From: UBA7672 sp041166025
GTDB lineage: Bacteria; Pseudomonadota; Alphaproteobacteria; Caulobacterales; Hyphomonadaceae
Assembly (NCBI GenBank): GCA_041166025.1
Contig: JBEAMJ010000097.1
Location: 1-64,000, forward strand
Direction of reading: 5' to 3'
Length of the DNA stretch: 64,000 nt
Positions 50,310 through 59,242 of the stretch are shown here, piece by piece. Each line of letters opens with the position of its first letter. The first letter of the stretch is position 1. A model generated the notes under the pieces. The model did no database searches and was not told where the DNA came from. It saw only the letters and a program-made list of their open reading frames with translations. A program made the position numbers and the translations under genes.

Positions 50310-51845
50310 TCAGGCTGCGGAGCGATCCCGGCAGAGGCTGATCGCCGCCTTGATCCACCCCTCGACCTGCTCGCGCCGGGGCGGGGCGCCATCGCGCAGG
50401 AGCCGTTTGCCCTCATTCGACGCCGCAAAGAGTCCGATCGCGTCCAGCAGGGAATCGGCGTCGATGCCGGCCAGGTCCTCGAGGCTGGAAACCCCTGAGC
50501 CGACGAGAATCTGGGCATTGGTCCCGCTGAGTTCGGGCACCGAGCAGGCCAGCAGGGCCTGCGACTGCCAGTCCCTGATGACGCCTGCATTGATATGGCT
50601 GGTCTTGATGCGTTGGGCGGCGTCCTCAGGCGTCAGGGCCAGCAGGTCGCCAATCGTATTCACGCCGATGACTTCCAGCCGGCTGGCCGTCTTGGGGCCG
50701 ATGGACGGGGCATCGACCACGCGTTGTTCCCGCGTGAGCCGGGCGCTGGCATTGCCCGGTGCAGCAGCGGTTGCGTTCTCTGGCGCGGGTCTGGAACTGG
50801 CAGGAACACGGGCCGCTGCGGTTTTGGCGGCGGCTGTTTTCGCGGGTCGTGTTCGCCGCGTCACGCGTGGCCTGGCCCCTTTTCCATTCGCCGTGCCGGT
50901 CTCGCGCGGCCAGTGGCAGTCGAGACTGGAGAGCGGGACCTTGAGCACCTCCTCGGCAAACAGTTTGCGGACGACGCGGTCATCCTCGCTCAGGGTTGCG
51001 CGGACCTTGCCGGTGCGGCGATATTCATCGTACTGCGCACCAACCAGTCGCCGTTCGACGAGATCATCGATGACTTTTGACGCCGTGCGCGCTGGCGCGC
51101 TTGCGGCCACGACCAGCGTGTCCAGCGTGAGGTTGACCTGCGGCGCATCAGCCTTCGCATCGGCGATGGCGCGATCGAGAATTCGCGCCAGCATGACCGA
51201 TGCGTAGCCCATCAGCCGCGCCACCACATCCTTCATCTCCTGATCGAGTCCCGCGACAGGCTGGCGACGGCCGAGGGCGAAATCATAGTGGTCGATCAGG
51301 GTCTCATACTGCTTGTTCGAGAGCTTTGCTGCGGCGATGATCATCTGCTCGATCCAGTCATCTCCAGCGGGCGCCGCCACCTCCGGAAAGCCGAGATCCT
51401 GCGACAGGATCAGCAGCAGTTCCGGAAACGCCTTCGACAACGACCATTCGACCGCCCGATGTATCGCGCCCTCTTCCTCCGTCTGGTGGGTATGGAAGGG
51501 CTGCAGCGGGTCGACCGCATAATGGCTCATCACGCCGGCGCAGTAGGCGGCGTGACTCCAGTCCTTTGCCCGCAGCGCGCGGACGGTGCGGTTATACCAT
51601 TCGCGCGCAGACTGAGGCGCACCGCCCCAGTTGCCGTCGCGCACGTGCAGCACGTGATTCTTGAAGTCCTTGAATACCTCGTCCGGAGCCTTGGCGCCTT
51701 CGAGGTAGGCGTCGCGATGCCGGAGGAAGAGGTTGCGCCAGCGCTCGGCATCCGCGGTCTTGAGATGGTCGAGCGCGAGGATGGCAAGCCGGTGGTGATT
51801 GTTGCGACACACCGAATCGAGGACGAGCCGGTAGCAGGCCGACAT
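50310..51845 (-). CDS. Zinc phospholipase C-like domain fused to DUF4332
   Basis: 511 residues from ATG 51845, preceded by GGGAG; an in-frame ATG at 51920 is less likely. Residues about 1-280 resemble zinc phospholipase C / S1-P1 nuclease helices, with CAGVMSHYAVDPLQPFHTHQ and EEEGAIHRAVEWSLSKAF carrying candidate zinc ligands. No signal peptide, so it would act in the cytoplasm. After an Ala/Arg/Lys-rich linker (about 330-395), a C-terminal DUF4332 helix-hairpin-helix region (PSIGPKTASRLEVIGVNTIG, then SHINAGVIRDWQSQALLACS) suggests nucleic-acid or protein binding. A CtrA-like box lies about 50 bases upstream. Confidence 0.72.
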   Translation of the reverse strand: MSACYRLVLDSVCRNNHHRLAILALDHLKTADAERWRNLFLRHRDAYLEGAKAPDEVFKDFKNHVLHVRDGNWGGAPQSAREWYNRTVRALRAKDWSHAAYCAGVMSHYAVDPLQPFHTHQTEEEGAIHRAVEWSLSKAFPELLLILSQDLGFPEVAAPAGDDWIEQMIIAAAKLSNKQYETLIDHYDFALGRRQPVAGLDQEMKDVVARLMGYASVMLARILDRAIADAKADAPQVNLTLDTLVVAASAPARTASKVIDDLVERRLVGAQYDEYRRTGKVRATLSEDDRVVRKLFAEEVLKVPLSSLDCHWPRETGTANGKGARPRVTRRTRPAKTAAAKTAAARVPASSRPAPENATAAAPGNASARLTREQRVVDAPSIGPKTASRLEVIGVNTIGDLLALTPEDAAQRIKTSHINAGVIRDWQSQALLACSVPELSGTNAQILVGSGVSSLEDLAGIDADSLLDAIGLFAASNEGKRLLRDGAPPRREQVEGWIKAAISLCRDRSAA

Positions 51846-51892
51846 TGCGCAGGCTCCCTTGGACGTATGCCGGCGATTGGGCGCTATTGCGG

Positions 51893-51907
51893 TTAGCCAG
51901 CGGTTAA
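51893..51907 (-). promoter_or_regulatory. CtrA-like box (TTAA-N7-CTAA on the minus strand)
   Basis: On the minus strand it reads TTAACCGCTGGCTAACC, two half-sites with 7 bases between the 4-base cores, one base off the TTAA-N7-TTAA consensus. It lies in the divergent gap between the DUF4332 fusion gene and the vWA gene, so it could control either. CtrA itself is not in this window. Confidence 0.5.
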
Positions 51908-52067
51908 GGGCTTGTTTCACGGCGACAAGCGCCCCTCAGGGCGCAACCGCGCCCAGGCGACCCGGTCTTTTTGCAGCTTGCCTCTGGTGCGGCGGCCCGC
52001 CGCACCCACTTTCCGCCAGCGAGCCTCACTCGCGCGGGTTGGGAATAATCAGAAAAGGGGACGTCGC

Positions 52068-52709
52068 ATGCAGGCTTACATTCTCCTCGACCGCTCGGGT
52101 TCGATGCAGTCGCTCTGGGTGGAAGCACTCTCGTCCGTCAATGCATTCGCAAAGGAACTCGCCAACAAAAAAGACGGCCCGGCTGTCGACAGCCATGTGA
52201 CGCTGGCCGTGTTCGACAGCCAGGAAAGGCTGCAGTTCGATGTTCTGCGGAAGAAGCAGCCGGCTCTGCACTGGGACAACGTCACAGACAGCGACGCCTC
52301 TCCACGCGGAATGACACCCCTGCTCGACGCCATCGTGCGCACCATCGCCCTGGCCGAGGCGGACAACCCGGACAAGGCCGTCATCGTCATCATGACGGAC
52401 GGCCATGAGAATGCCTCGCGTGAGGTGACCCGCGATGGCGTCAAGGTCGCGCTCGACAGGGTCAGGGCCAGGGGCTGGGAAGTCGTCTTCCTCGGCGCCA
52501 ACTTCGACAACATCTCGGATGCTTCATCCGTCGGTGTCGCGGCGGCCCAGCAGATGGCGATGTCGGCCGGCACGATGGAGCGCTCGCTGGCGAGCCTTGC
52601 CCGCAAGTCACGCGTCTATGCCGCTTCGGCGCGCGGCGAGGCGCCGATCGCGTTTGACGAGGAAGACCGCGCCCTTGCGAAGGAAGCGAACGTCAAGAAC
52701 AAGTCGTGA
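52068..52709 (+). CDS. von Willebrand factor A domain protein
   Basis: 213 residues from ATG 52068, preceded by AAAAGGGG. A single vWA domain with a complete metal-ion-dependent adhesion site: DRSGSMQS at 8-15, the Thr in SPRGMTPLLDAI, and the Asp in IMTDGHENASRE. No signal peptide, so it is cytoplasmic and probably a metal-dependent protein-binding module. A Met/Ala-rich tail (AAAQQMAMSAGTMERSLASL) follows. Partner unknown. Confidence 0.88.
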   Translation: MQAYILLDRSGSMQSLWVEALSSVNAFAKELANKKDGPAVDSHVTLAVFDSQERLQFDVLRKKQPALHWDNVTDSDASPRGMTPLLDAIVRTIALAEADNPDKAVIVIMTDGHENASREVTRDGVKVALDRVRARGWEVVFLGANFDNISDASSVGVAAAQQMAMSAGTMERSLASLARKSRVYAASARGEAPIAFDEEDRALAKEANVKNKS

Positions 52710-52732
52710 GGCGGCCAGAGACCTGAAGGGAG

Positions 52733-52763
52733 ATGGCGGGCGAGCAATCGCCCGCCATTTTTC
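52733..52763 (+). terminator. Intrinsic terminator after the vWA gene
   Basis: A perfect 11-base stem (ATGGCGGGCGA with its complement), GCAA tetraloop and TTTTT run. It lies between the vWA stop and the convergent purH stop, so it may serve both. Confidence 0.9.
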
Positions 52764-52770
52764 CGTTTCG

Positions 52771-54387
52771 TCAGTGCCGGAAATGCCGCATCCCGGTGAA
52801 CACCATGGCAAGGTCCGCCTCGTCGGCGGCCTTGATCACATCCTCGTCCCGCACCGAACCGCCCGGCTGGATAACGGCTGTCGCGCCCGCCTGCGCCGCC
52901 TGCAGAAGCCCGTCGGCAAAGGGGAAGAAGGCGTCGGAGGCGCACACTGATCCGATCGTCTGGGGCTCGGCCTTGCCGCCCTGGGCGGCGGCAGCGTCTT
53001 CGGCCTTGCGACGCGCGATGCGAGCCGAGTCGACACGGCTCATCTGCCCCGCGCCGATGCCCACCGTCGCGCCATCCTTGGCATAGATGATCGCGTTCGA
53101 TTTCGTGTGCTTGCAGACGCGAAAGGCGAACAGCAGGTCTGCGATCTCACGCGGGCTTGGCTTGCGCCTGGTGACGACCTTGAGATCCGCCTCCATGATG
53201 CGCCCCACATCGCGGCCCTGAACCAGCAAGCCGCCCGCAACCGTGCGCACCGTTGTGCCAGGCTGGGCCGGATCGGGCACGCCGTCGGTCAGCAGCAGGC
53301 GCAGGTTTTTCTTGCGCGCGAACACGGCGAGTGCGGCTTCGTCGGCGCCCGGCGCGATGACGACTTCCGTGAAGATTTCAGTGATCGCCTCGGCCGTCGG
53401 CCCATCGAGTGGAACGTTGACGGCGATGATCCCGCCAAACGCGGACGTCGAATCGCAGGCGAGTGCGCGGCGGTAAGCCTCGATCACAGTCTTGCCGACC
53501 GCAACGCCGCATGGGTTGGCATGCTTGATGATCGCCACGGCGGGAGAGATCCTGGGGTCGAATTCGGCAACCAGTTCGTAGGCGGCGTCCGTGTCGTTGA
53601 TGTTGTTGTAGCTCAGCTCCTTGCCCTGCATCTGGCGCGCCGTGAGCACGCCTGCGCGACGATCAGGCCCGGCATAGACAGCCGCTGTCTGGTGCGGGTT
53701 CTCGCCATAGCGGAGCGTCTGCTGGAGCTGGCCGCCAAATGCGCGCCACGCTCCGGCGTCTTCGCCGACCTGGCGCCAGTACCACTCCGAAATCGCCGCA
53801 TCATAGGCTGCAGTACGCGCATAGGTCTTGGCGGCAAGCCTCCGGCGGAGTTGCAGCGTCACGCCGCCCTGCTCCATCTCGCTCAACGCCGCATCGACAT
53901 CGGCGCCATCCGTGCAGACCGTCACGAAGTCGGCGTTCTTCGATGCGGCGCGCAGCATCGCCGGCCCGCCGATATCGATGTTCTCGACGCAGTCTTCGAA
54001 GCCGGCCCCGGACTGCACCGTCGCCTCGAACGGATAGAGATTGATCCAGACGAGATCGATGGGCTCGATCCCGTGGGCCGCGGCGTCCTGCGTGTGGGTG
54101 GCAAGATCGCGGCGGAACAGCAATCCGCCATGAACCCTGGGGTGAAGCGTCTTGACCCGGCCATCCATCATCTCCGGAAAGCCGGTGACGTCCGCGACAT
54201 CCCTTACGGCGAGGCCCGCCTCCTTGAGCGCTTTCGCCGTACCGCCGGTCGACACCAATTCCACGCCGCGTGCAGCCATGGCTTTTGCCCGCTCGACCAG
54301 GCCTGCCTTGTCGGAGACCGAGATCAGCGCGCGCCGAACGGTGACGCGGTCGGGCGCGCTGGTGTGGATGGCTTTGGGGGCTGACAT
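52771..54387 (-). CDS. purH: Bifunctional AICAR formyltransferase / IMP cyclohydrolase
   Basis: 538 residues, full length. Last two steps of purine synthesis to IMP. N-terminal MGS-like cyclohydrolase (RRALISVSDKAGLVERAKAM, LVSTGGTAKALKEAGL, DGRVKTLHPRVHGGLLFRRD). C-terminal formyltransferase (LRYGENPHQTAAVYAGPDRR, VAIIKHANPCGVAVGKTV, TSAFGGIIAVN, KSNAIIYAKDGATVGIGAGQ). Ends SVRDEDVIKAADEADLAMVF, TGMRHFRH. In the minus-strand group behind rpe, the heparinase-like and CapD-type genes. Confidence 0.98.
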   Translation of the reverse strand: MSAPKAIHTSAPDRVTVRRALISVSDKAGLVERAKAMAARGVELVSTGGTAKALKEAGLAVRDVADVTGFPEMMDGRVKTLHPRVHGGLLFRRDLATHTQDAAAHGIEPIDLVWINLYPFEATVQSGAGFEDCVENIDIGGPAMLRAASKNADFVTVCTDGADVDAALSEMEQGGVTLQLRRRLAAKTYARTAAYDAAISEWYWRQVGEDAGAWRAFGGQLQQTLRYGENPHQTAAVYAGPDRRAGVLTARQMQGKELSYNNINDTDAAYELVAEFDPRISPAVAIIKHANPCGVAVGKTVIEAYRRALACDSTSAFGGIIAVNVPLDGPTAEAITEIFTEVVIAPGADEAALAVFARKKNLRLLLTDGVPDPAQPGTTVRTVAGGLLVQGRDVGRIMEADLKVVTRRKPSPREIADLLFAFRVCKHTKSNAIIYAKDGATVGIGAGQMSRVDSARIARRKAEDAAAAQGGKAEPQTIGSVCASDAFFPFADGLLQAAQAGATAVIQPGGSVRDEDVIKAADEADLAMVFTGMRHFRH

Positions 54388-54482
54388 GATTGCGACTCCA
54401 GCACTGGCTGGGCGCCGGATAGCACCGGGGCGACTGTCTTGAAACCGTCAGGCTTGCGGCATTCCGGCGGACTGCAGGCTGG

Positions 54483-54761
54483 CTACCGCGTCATCACGAA
54501 TGTCGACCATTCGAGGCGTGATCCGAAGGCTTCCCAGGCGTTCTCAAGCCCGCTTGCCTCAACATGTGCCCACAAGCGGCGGATCGCAGCCGAATCACCG
54601 CTCACGAGAAACATCGCGGCGGAGCGGTCGAGCGACAGCTCGCTGGCCTCAAGGCTGGCGCCACTGCGGCCGATGGCGTCAAGGGTCCGGCGGACAAGCC
54701 GATCCTGACGCTCGCTGTCGCAATAGGCTTCGCCATTGAAGAGCAGGACGCGCATTTCCAT
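54483..54761 (-). CDS. Small hypothetical protein
   Basis: 92 residues. The N-terminal strand MRVLLFNGEAYCDSE, a basic helix (RQDRLVRRTLDAIGRSG) and a second strand and helix (LSLDRSAAMFLVSGDSAAIR) suggest a small alpha/beta protein. No family recognised. Between capD-type and purH genes on the same strand, 43 bases after the former, so probably co-transcribed. Confidence 0.6.
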   Translation of the reverse strand: MEMRVLLFNGEAYCDSERQDRLVRRTLDAIGRSGASLEASELSLDRSAAMFLVSGDSAAIRRLWAHVEASGLENAWEAFGSRLEWSTFVMTR

Positions 54762-54804
54762 GCCAATAGAGATGGTCTCGCAGCGTCGCGGATCAATACC
54801 CGGG

Positions 54805-56712
54805 CTAGTGGACGTTCACGACCGGCTCGCCCCAGGCGTCCTCGGTGAAGATTTCCGGCGCAAGCGCCTTCATCATCGACAGGGAGGCCTGCGGATCCCT
54901 CCGCGCCGCATAGGACACGATCGCGTCGAGCCGCGCCTGCACCTCCGCAATCGGCGGCGACCCGGTATTGGCGACTTCCAGAACGCCATCGATCGGGGTC
55001 GGCTTCACCTGCTCACGCTCGTAAAAGACCGTCTCGGTCAGCTTCTCGCCGGGCCGCGGACCCGTTACGCGGATCAGGATGTCCTGGCCGGGCGTGAGTC
55101 CCTTCATGCGGATCATCTTTTCTGCCAGATCGACAATCCGGACCGGCTCGCCCATGTCGAGCACATAGAGCGTTGCCTCTTGCGATCTGGAAGATGCCGA
55201 CATCGCCGCCGCCTGCAGGACCAGGGCTGAGGCTTCCTCGACGCTCATGAAGTAGCGCGTCATGTCGGGATGGGTGACCGTCACAGGACCGCCTTCGGCG
55301 ATCTGGCGCTCGAACAGCGGCGCAACCGAACCCTTTGAGCCGAGCACGTTGCCGAACCGCACGAGCGAGAAGCGCGTGCCGGGCGCAGTTGGCGCAAAAG
55401 CGTGGATGAAGAGTTCCGCCGCCCGCTTGGTTGCACCCATCACATTGGTCGGGTTCACGGCCTTGTCGGTCGAGATGAAGATAAACGATTTCACGCGCAG
55501 CTCGGCCGCAATCGTGGCGCACCGACGCGCGCCCAGGACGTTTGTGAGAATGGCCTCGTTGGGATTCTGCTCCATCAGCGGCACATGCTTCAAGGCGGCG
55601 GCGTGGATCACGAGGTCGGGCGCAGCCTCCTGCATCGCCTGTTCAAGCCGCATCTCGTCGCGGATGTCGCCGATGATCATGCGCCGGACGACGTTCGGGT
55701 AGGCCCGCGACAGTTCCTGCTCGATCTCGAAGACGTTGAATTCGGACGCATCGTAGATGGTCAGTTCAGACGGTCCGAGCGCGGCGCATTGCCGGGCGAG
55801 TTCGCCGCCGATGGTGCCGCCGCCGCCGGTGATGAAGACGCGGGCGCCGGAGACCAGTTCGGCCACGGGGGCCATGTTCAGCCTCCGCTCGGGCCGAGCG
55901 AGAAGGTCGGCAGGACGGATCTGCTGGAGCATGGCCTTGGCCCCGATCCGCAAAAGCGTCGCCTTGCGCGCCGAGGACACCGCGAGAGCCGCATCCATCG
56001 TTCGGCGATCTTCCGGCGGCGTTGCGATGGCAATCCACGGAAGCTCGCCAAAACGTGCGGTGTAATGGTCGAGCAACTGGGCCAGCTGCTCGATGCCGCC
56101 CATGACCTGAACGCCTTCTATGTCGCGCCCGTAATGCTGGCCCGACGTTTCGACGATACCGATCGCGCGGATGGGCGGACCCGACGGGGCCTTGCGCGAG
56201 GCGCGCAGCGCCTCGGCGACATGACCCGCCGGACCGACGACGATCGCGCGCGGCGCATAGGGAGGCTCACGGCGGAAGATGGCAATGAGATCGCCCGTCG
56301 CCCTGCCCCGTGCCCAGAGGCGGACAATCATGAGCAGCGCCAGCCACATCGGGAACTGGAGATAGATGCTGGCGATCGGGAAGTCCTGCAGGGCCTTGGC
56401 CAGGATCAGGATCGGCAGCGACATGAGGTGGGTGAGCGCCATCGCCTGGAAAATCCGGACGACGTCCCGCAGCGATGTGTGGCTCCAGACCTGGCGATGA
56501 ACGCCACGCAGCCACATGGCGAAGGCGGCCGCGACCCCGAAAGCGATCGAGACGAACAATTCCAGCCAGGTTGGCGTGCCGCCGCCCGAGAACAGGTAGA
56601 TGATATGTGTCGCAAGATACAGAGCGACCATTCCGGTCGCGACATCATAGGCAAAGCAGATCGCCTTGGCTTCGATTGCCGCCCGGCGGGCGGAGTTCTC
56701 TACGCTATTCAC
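54805..56712 (-). CDS. CapD/WbpM-type nucleoside-diphosphate-sugar dehydratase/epimerase
   Basis: 635 residues from GTG 56712, chosen because AGGAGGAG precedes it. Four N-terminal membrane helices (DVATGMVALYLATHIIYLF, FVSIAFGVAAAFAMWL), a CoA-binding-like Rossmann domain (APRAIVVGPAGHVAEALR) and a C-terminal epimerase domain with NAD motif FITGGGGTIGGELARQ and active-site stretch STDKAVNPTNVMGATKRAAE. Members make 4-keto-6-deoxy UDP-sugars for O-antigen, capsule or glycoprotein. Inner membrane. In an operon with the heparinase-like gene, 10 bases apart. Confidence 0.9.
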   Translation of the reverse strand: MNSVENSARRAAIEAKAICFAYDVATGMVALYLATHIIYLFSGGGTPTWLELFVSIAFGVAAAFAMWLRGVHRQVWSHTSLRDVVRIFQAMALTHLMSLPILILAKALQDFPIASIYLQFPMWLALLMIVRLWARGRATGDLIAIFRREPPYAPRAIVVGPAGHVAEALRASRKAPSGPPIRAIGIVETSGQHYGRDIEGVQVMGGIEQLAQLLDHYTARFGELPWIAIATPPEDRRTMDAALAVSSARKATLLRIGAKAMLQQIRPADLLARPERRLNMAPVAELVSGARVFITGGGGTIGGELARQCAALGPSELTIYDASEFNVFEIEQELSRAYPNVVRRMIIGDIRDEMRLEQAMQEAAPDLVIHAAALKHVPLMEQNPNEAILTNVLGARRCATIAAELRVKSFIFISTDKAVNPTNVMGATKRAAELFIHAFAPTAPGTRFSLVRFGNVLGSKGSVAPLFERQIAEGGPVTVTHPDMTRYFMSVEEASALVLQAAAMSASSRSQEATLYVLDMGEPVRIVDLAEKMIRMKGLTPGQDILIRVTGPRPGEKLTETVFYEREQVKPTPIDGVLEVANTGSPPIAEVQARLDAIVSYAARRDPQASLSMMKALAPEIFTEDAWGEPVVNVH

Positions 56713-56722
56713 CCCACTCCTC

Positions 56723-58465
56723 CTAGTCGCCAGGGTGGACCCGCGACAGGGCCCACCGCACGCGATTTGGAACTTGCGACCCGTCCGCAGCCGGGTCCGC
56801 AACCCCGCGAATCACGAGTTGTCGCGTCTTCTGCGCGACATCACACCCCCAGTAACGCGAATCCTCGATCGAAAGCAAAGTTTCGCTGCGGAATCGCCAC
56901 ACATGCTGGCGTCTCGGAAGACCAAGGTACACGGTCTTGTCGTCAGGGCCATCCGCCACCTGCACTCCGGGATGCAGGTGAAAGCGGATTTCAAAAGGAA
57001 TGAGCCCGCCCGGAAACAGCGGCGGGGTCTCGGACATCGGCCGCGACAGGCTGTCTTCCCCCGTGATCCGGCTGCCGTTCATCGCCACATAGAGCCTCCG
57101 CCTGTAAATCAGGCCGTGCCGCACCCGCCAGCCCGCATGCTGGCCCTCGAGCAGGTACTGGTCGCCCTCTTCCATTCGCCGCACGGCCAGCTGGGCCGGC
57201 CCGTCAGGGGCGCGCGCGCCAGTTGTCGGATCAGGCGAGAATACCGCCGAATCCTCACCGTTCAGCGACAGGACGGAATGCGCCGCCGTGCGTCGCGAGG
57301 CTTCGCGCAGCTCGGGGTCGAGATCGGCGTTCGCCCCGCACGAGGTGATGATCCGTTCCGGTCCGTCATCGACGGACAGGGCGAGCGCCCCGGCGTGCGC
57401 GCGCGCCCCGTGCGGACGATCGGGACCGGGACCGGCGTCGATGTAGACGCAGAGTTCGGCAGCCTGGACGCGCTGGTAGGCCGAAAGACGCGCAAAGGAG
57501 AATTTCGAGTTCACCCCGCCATGCGGACGCAGCGCCGCCCGCGCGAGGCCATTGCTCGCATCGCCGCCGCCATTGGCCGTCACGATCCCGCTGTCGGCCT
57601 GCTGGAAAAAGCTGAGCATCGCAGCCATTCGCGGCTGCAGCTTGCCGAGGAAGATGGGAGCGCTCACTCCCAGCCGAAGCAGCAATTCCTCGACAGCATG
57701 AATGTCGAGCAACGCCTCTGCGAGCGTCTCGGGACTGCGCGAAATGTGGCCGCCGTCGGGAAGGATCTGCGCGGCGCACTCGACTTCGAGCATGGCGAGG
57801 CCCTGTTCGAGCAGCTTGCGGCCGTCATCCGTCGCAGCGCCTGCAAGGCAGAGCGCGATGGCGATTCGGAAGCGCGCGATGGGATCCGTCTCCTCGACTC
57901 CACAGAACTGCAGATGACGCATCTGCCGTCCGATCGAGTCGAGCAGGGCCGCACGGGCATCCTGCCCCATCGGCTCGAACAGCCACGGCCCGGCGCAGAG
58001 GATGTTCACCAGCCGGTCAGCGGTGACGGCGAGTCGCCAGCCGAAATTGTCCCACTTTCCGAACGCCTCGACCCATGAGGCGACCAGTGATCGGCCGCGC
58101 GCCTCGCCCGCCGGGCCGCAGGCGCGAAGGTCACGCAGCCAATGGAATCGATGGATGCGGTCGGCAAAGTGGAAGGTCGGAAACTCTGGTCCCCAGGGCG
58201 CGTGGCCGTCGGGCGTTTCGACATGCGACATGCCGAAGCGCCAGCGGCCGGCAAGGATGGCCTCACCCCGGGCCCTGTTGGCGGGACGGTTGTCGGTTGG
58301 CAGCGCTGTCAGGGCCATGGGCCCGGGCCCGGAGATGCGCAGGCGGTGGACGGGCGAGACATTGATCTCCGCCCCGGTCTTTCCGACGAGGTCGAGCCAC
58401 TGGGCGTATTCAGCTTCCCGGCCGATGCCGCCCGGTGCTGGCGGCGGAAGAGGAGGATGCGACAT
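56723..58465 (-). CDS. Heparinase II/III family protein
   Basis: 580 residues. An N-terminal alpha/alpha toroid (FHWLRDLRACGPAGEARGRS, DNFGWRLAVTADRLVNIL) is followed by the heparinase II/III beta-sheet domain (LPDGGHISRSPETLAEALLD, GLARAALRPHGGVNSKFSFA, AHSVLSLNGEDSAVF). The family cleaves acidic polysaccharides, but no signal peptide is visible here. Homologues sit next to rpe, rsmB and purH in many alphaproteobacteria, where their substrate is unknown. Stop-to-start gap of 9 bases from rpe. Confidence 0.9.
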   Translation of the reverse strand: MSHPPLPPPAPGGIGREAEYAQWLDLVGKTGAEINVSPVHRLRISGPGPMALTALPTDNRPANRARGEAILAGRWRFGMSHVETPDGHAPWGPEFPTFHFADRIHRFHWLRDLRACGPAGEARGRSLVASWVEAFGKWDNFGWRLAVTADRLVNILCAGPWLFEPMGQDARAALLDSIGRQMRHLQFCGVEETDPIARFRIAIALCLAGAATDDGRKLLEQGLAMLEVECAAQILPDGGHISRSPETLAEALLDIHAVEELLLRLGVSAPIFLGKLQPRMAAMLSFFQQADSGIVTANGGGDASNGLARAALRPHGGVNSKFSFARLSAYQRVQAAELCVYIDAGPGPDRPHGARAHAGALALSVDDGPERIITSCGANADLDPELREASRRTAAHSVLSLNGEDSAVFSPDPTTGARAPDGPAQLAVRRMEEGDQYLLEGQHAGWRVRHGLIYRRRLYVAMNGSRITGEDSLSRPMSETPPLFPGGLIPFEIRFHLHPGVQVADGPDDKTVYLGLPRRQHVWRFRSETLLSIEDSRYWGCDVAQKTRQLVIRGVADPAADGSQVPNRVRWALSRVHPGD

Positions 58466-58474
58466 CGCCGGCCC

Positions 58475-59134
58475 TCACCCGCCGCGAAGGGCGGCAATCT
58501 CCGCTGCATAACGCGCGGCGCCCTTTCCGAAAATCGCCGAGCCCGCCACCAGCGCGGTGGCGCCCGCCGCGATGACAGCGGGGGCGTTGGACGGCACGAT
58601 ACCGCCATCGACCTCAAGGATCGTCCTCAGCCGCGCGCGCTCGATCCTGTTGCGGATCGCCTCGATCTTGCGCAGCTGGCTATCGATGAACTTCTGACCG
58701 CCAAACCCCGGATTGACGCTCATCACCAGGATCAGGTCGAGATCCTCGAGGACGGGATCGAGCACTTCGGCAGGCGTTGAGGGATTGAGCGCTGCGCCGG
58801 CCTTCTTGCCCAGCTTGCGGATGACCTGCAGCGTGCGGTGAAAGTGGGGCCCGGCCTCAGGATGCGCCGTGATGATGTCTGCGCCGGCAGCTGCGAACGC
58901 TTCGAGATAGGGATCAACCGGCGCGATCATCAGGTGGACGTCGAACGGCTTCGTCGTATGCGGCCGCAGCTTCTCGATCACGATGGGGCCGATGGTGATG
59001 TTGGGCACATAGTGGCCGTCCATGACGTCGACATGGATCATGTCGGCGCCGGCCTCGTCGACGGCGCGGACTTCCTCACCCAGTCGGGCGAAGTCTGCCG
59101 CCAGAATCGAGGGCGAGATCAGCACGTCGGACAT
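58475..59134 (-). CDS. rpe: Ribulose-phosphate 3-epimerase
   Basis: 219 residues, TIM barrel. Interconverts ribulose-5-phosphate and xylulose-5-phosphate in the pentose phosphate pathway. ISPSILAADFARLGEEVRAV, the metal-site MIHVDVMDGHYVPNITIGP, DVHLMIAPVDPYL, LVMSVNPGFGGQKFI, EVDGGI and ALVAGSAIFG are all intact. First gene after a terminator on the minus strand, so the rpe/heparinase/capD-type transcript likely starts here. Confidence 0.97.
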   Translation of the reverse strand: MSDVLISPSILAADFARLGEEVRAVDEAGADMIHVDVMDGHYVPNITIGPIVIEKLRPHTTKPFDVHLMIAPVDPYLEAFAAAGADIITAHPEAGPHFHRTLQVIRKLGKKAGAALNPSTPAEVLDPVLEDLDLILVMSVNPGFGGQKFIDSQLRKIEAIRNRIERARLRTILEVDGGIVPSNAPAVIAAGATALVAGSAIFGKGAARYAAEIAALRGG

Positions 59135-59185
59135 GCGCTCGGCCTAGCAGCGCCCCTTGTGTGGCGCAACCTGCCGCACGGCAAA

Positions 59186-59213
59186 CCGCCCGGACCTGAA
59201 GAGACCCGGGCGG
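59186..59213 (-). terminator. Hairpin terminator after the glycine-zipper gene
   Basis: An 8-base stem (CCGCCCGG with its complement) around a 12-base loop, between the stop of the glycine-zipper lipoprotein gene and rpe. No strong T-run. Confidence 0.6.
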
Positions 59214-59242
59214 CGAATGCGCCTGTAGGCTCTGGAGGTGGA

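Noticed and set aside
55402..57003. 533-codon plus-strand open frame opposite the CapD-type gene
   Set aside because: Antisense shadow with no recognisable protein features; the minus-strand genes are clear.
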